13,666 bases of DNA from SHXR01 sp046160305 (GTDB taxonomy: Bacteria; Pseudomonadota; Gammaproteobacteria; Burkholderiales; SG8-39), in NCBI GenBank assembly GCA_046160305.1, contig JBJXGX010000221.1:1-13666 (forward strand), read 5' to 3'. Position numbers and translations under genes: made by a program. Below, piece by piece: positions 13,216 to 13,666 of this stretch; the first letter of the stretch is position 1; every line of letters begins with the position of its first letter. The notes beneath the pieces are model-generated. The model was not told where the DNA came from. It made no database searches and was given only the letters and a program-made list of their open reading frames with translations.

Positions 13216-13666
13216 TCAGCGGCCCACAGTCGAGCGCGACTTCGATGCTCGCTGCGGTGCGACGGCGAAGGCACGCTGGATGCGTGCAGTCACGGCTTTG
13301 CGCACCTGTGGGTCGAGGCGCGTGTCGGCGAGGCGTATGAGAAGCGTCGCCCGCTTGACGATTCGATGTCGTGCTAACTCGCGCGTGAATGCCAAGTCTT
13401 TCTCCCGGCCGGCGACGCACTTCGCGATCGCGAGATCGTGCACTTCGAGGCACAAGCCCTCGACGCCGCCAGTGTTCGCGTTCTTGATCGCGACGAGCCG
13501 ATGCTCCCATCCGGCGGGCAGAATTGCGGTCTCGGGGCTGACGCCTTGCGCGTAGTAGCCGAACTGCTCGTGAAAATACGACCCCTCGCCGATCGAGCCG
13601 TCGACGAGCTCGGCCAACTCGGGCTTATTCGCAGGATAAAGATCGGCTTCCATCGAGACGCGTAGC
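13216..13666 (-). CDS. DUF6036-type nucleotidyltransferase-like protein (5' end outside window)
   Basis: The protein runs off the right edge; 150 residues are in the window. It matches the DUF6036 nucleotidyltransferase-like family by the text DLYPANKPELAELVDGSIG, FHEQFGYYAQGVSPETA, LPAGWEHRLVAI, CLEVHDLAIAKCVAGREKDL and FTRELARHRIV. The segment EADLYP corresponds to the family's acidic DIDxYP-like site, here with the first Asp replaced by Glu. The ATG at 13653 is internal to the conserved domain, so the real start is upstream of the window. The family's function is not established; members often occur in accessory or defence-like regions. The C-terminal tail after residue 130 is poorly conserved. 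Confidence 0.75.
   Translation of the reverse strand, partial: LRVSMEADLYPANKPELAELVDGSIGEGSYFHEQFGYYAQGVSPETAILPAGWEHRLVAIKNANTGGVEGLCLEVHDLAIAKCVAGREKDLAFTRELARHRIVKRATLLIRLADTRLDPQVRKAVTARIQRAFAVAPQRASKSRSTVGR

Noticed and set aside
13136..13510. - strand frame overlapping the DUF6036-like gene
   Set aside because: Out of phase with a recognisable conserved protein on the same strand; arginine- and serine-rich shadow.
1..13666. tRNA, rRNA, insertion sequence or integrase genes
   Set aside because: None was recognised on reading both strands; no transposase or integrase motifs and no cloverleaf with CCA end were found by eye.

Overview
The window looks like chromosomal DNA of a GC-rich proteobacterium, most likely a betaproteobacterium of the Burkholderiales (Bordetella/Cupriavidus-like). 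The main reason is a crowd of Bug/TctC-type periplasmic solute-binding proteins: four intact copies and one truncated copy within about 7 kb, with no TctA/TctB membrane partners nearby. Such expansion of orphan Bug genes is typical of that order. The taxonomic call is an inference.

Layout. 1-458: 3' part of a lytic transglycosylase (+). 525-1550: SMP-30/gluconolactonase-type protein (+). 1551-1709: intergenic DNA with repeated TTTGCCC-type palindromic motifs. 1710-2687: GSU2403-type nucleotidyltransferase-fold protein (+). 2688-4516 (-): an SDR-family protein without the catalytic Tyr, then a Bug protein. 4517-4630: divergent promoter region with a perfect 9-bp inverted repeat. 4631-7361 (+): two coupled Bug genes and a dienelactone hydrolase (DLH). 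7407-7907: 5'-truncated DLH fragment. 7977-9890 (-): one intact Bug gene and one 5'-truncated Bug gene. 10008-11794 (+): a second intact DLH and a Rieske oxygenase alpha subunit. 11818-13032: a decayed type I-C CRISPR locus, comprising three degenerate repeats, a leader, intact cas2, a C-terminal scrap of cas1, and a probable C-terminal scrap of a WYL-domain regulator. 13216-13666 (-): a DUF6036-type nucleotidyltransferase-like protein running off the right end.

The central block (525-11794) reads as an accessory catabolic region. Solute-binding proteins capture organic acids, the Rieske oxygenase attacks a ring or a methoxy/methyl group, and the SDR, DLH and SMP-30 proteins would handle carbonyl and lactone intermediates. 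The substrate cannot be read from sequence.

The right-hand 1.9 kb is a genomic graveyard. The effector cas genes are absent, cas1 is cut, and the repeats are eroded; only cas2 looks whole. I found no complete novel system. The most notable signals are the CRISPR relic, the Tyr-less SDR, the iterated palindromes before the nucleotidyltransferase gene, and the inverted repeat in the divergent promoter.
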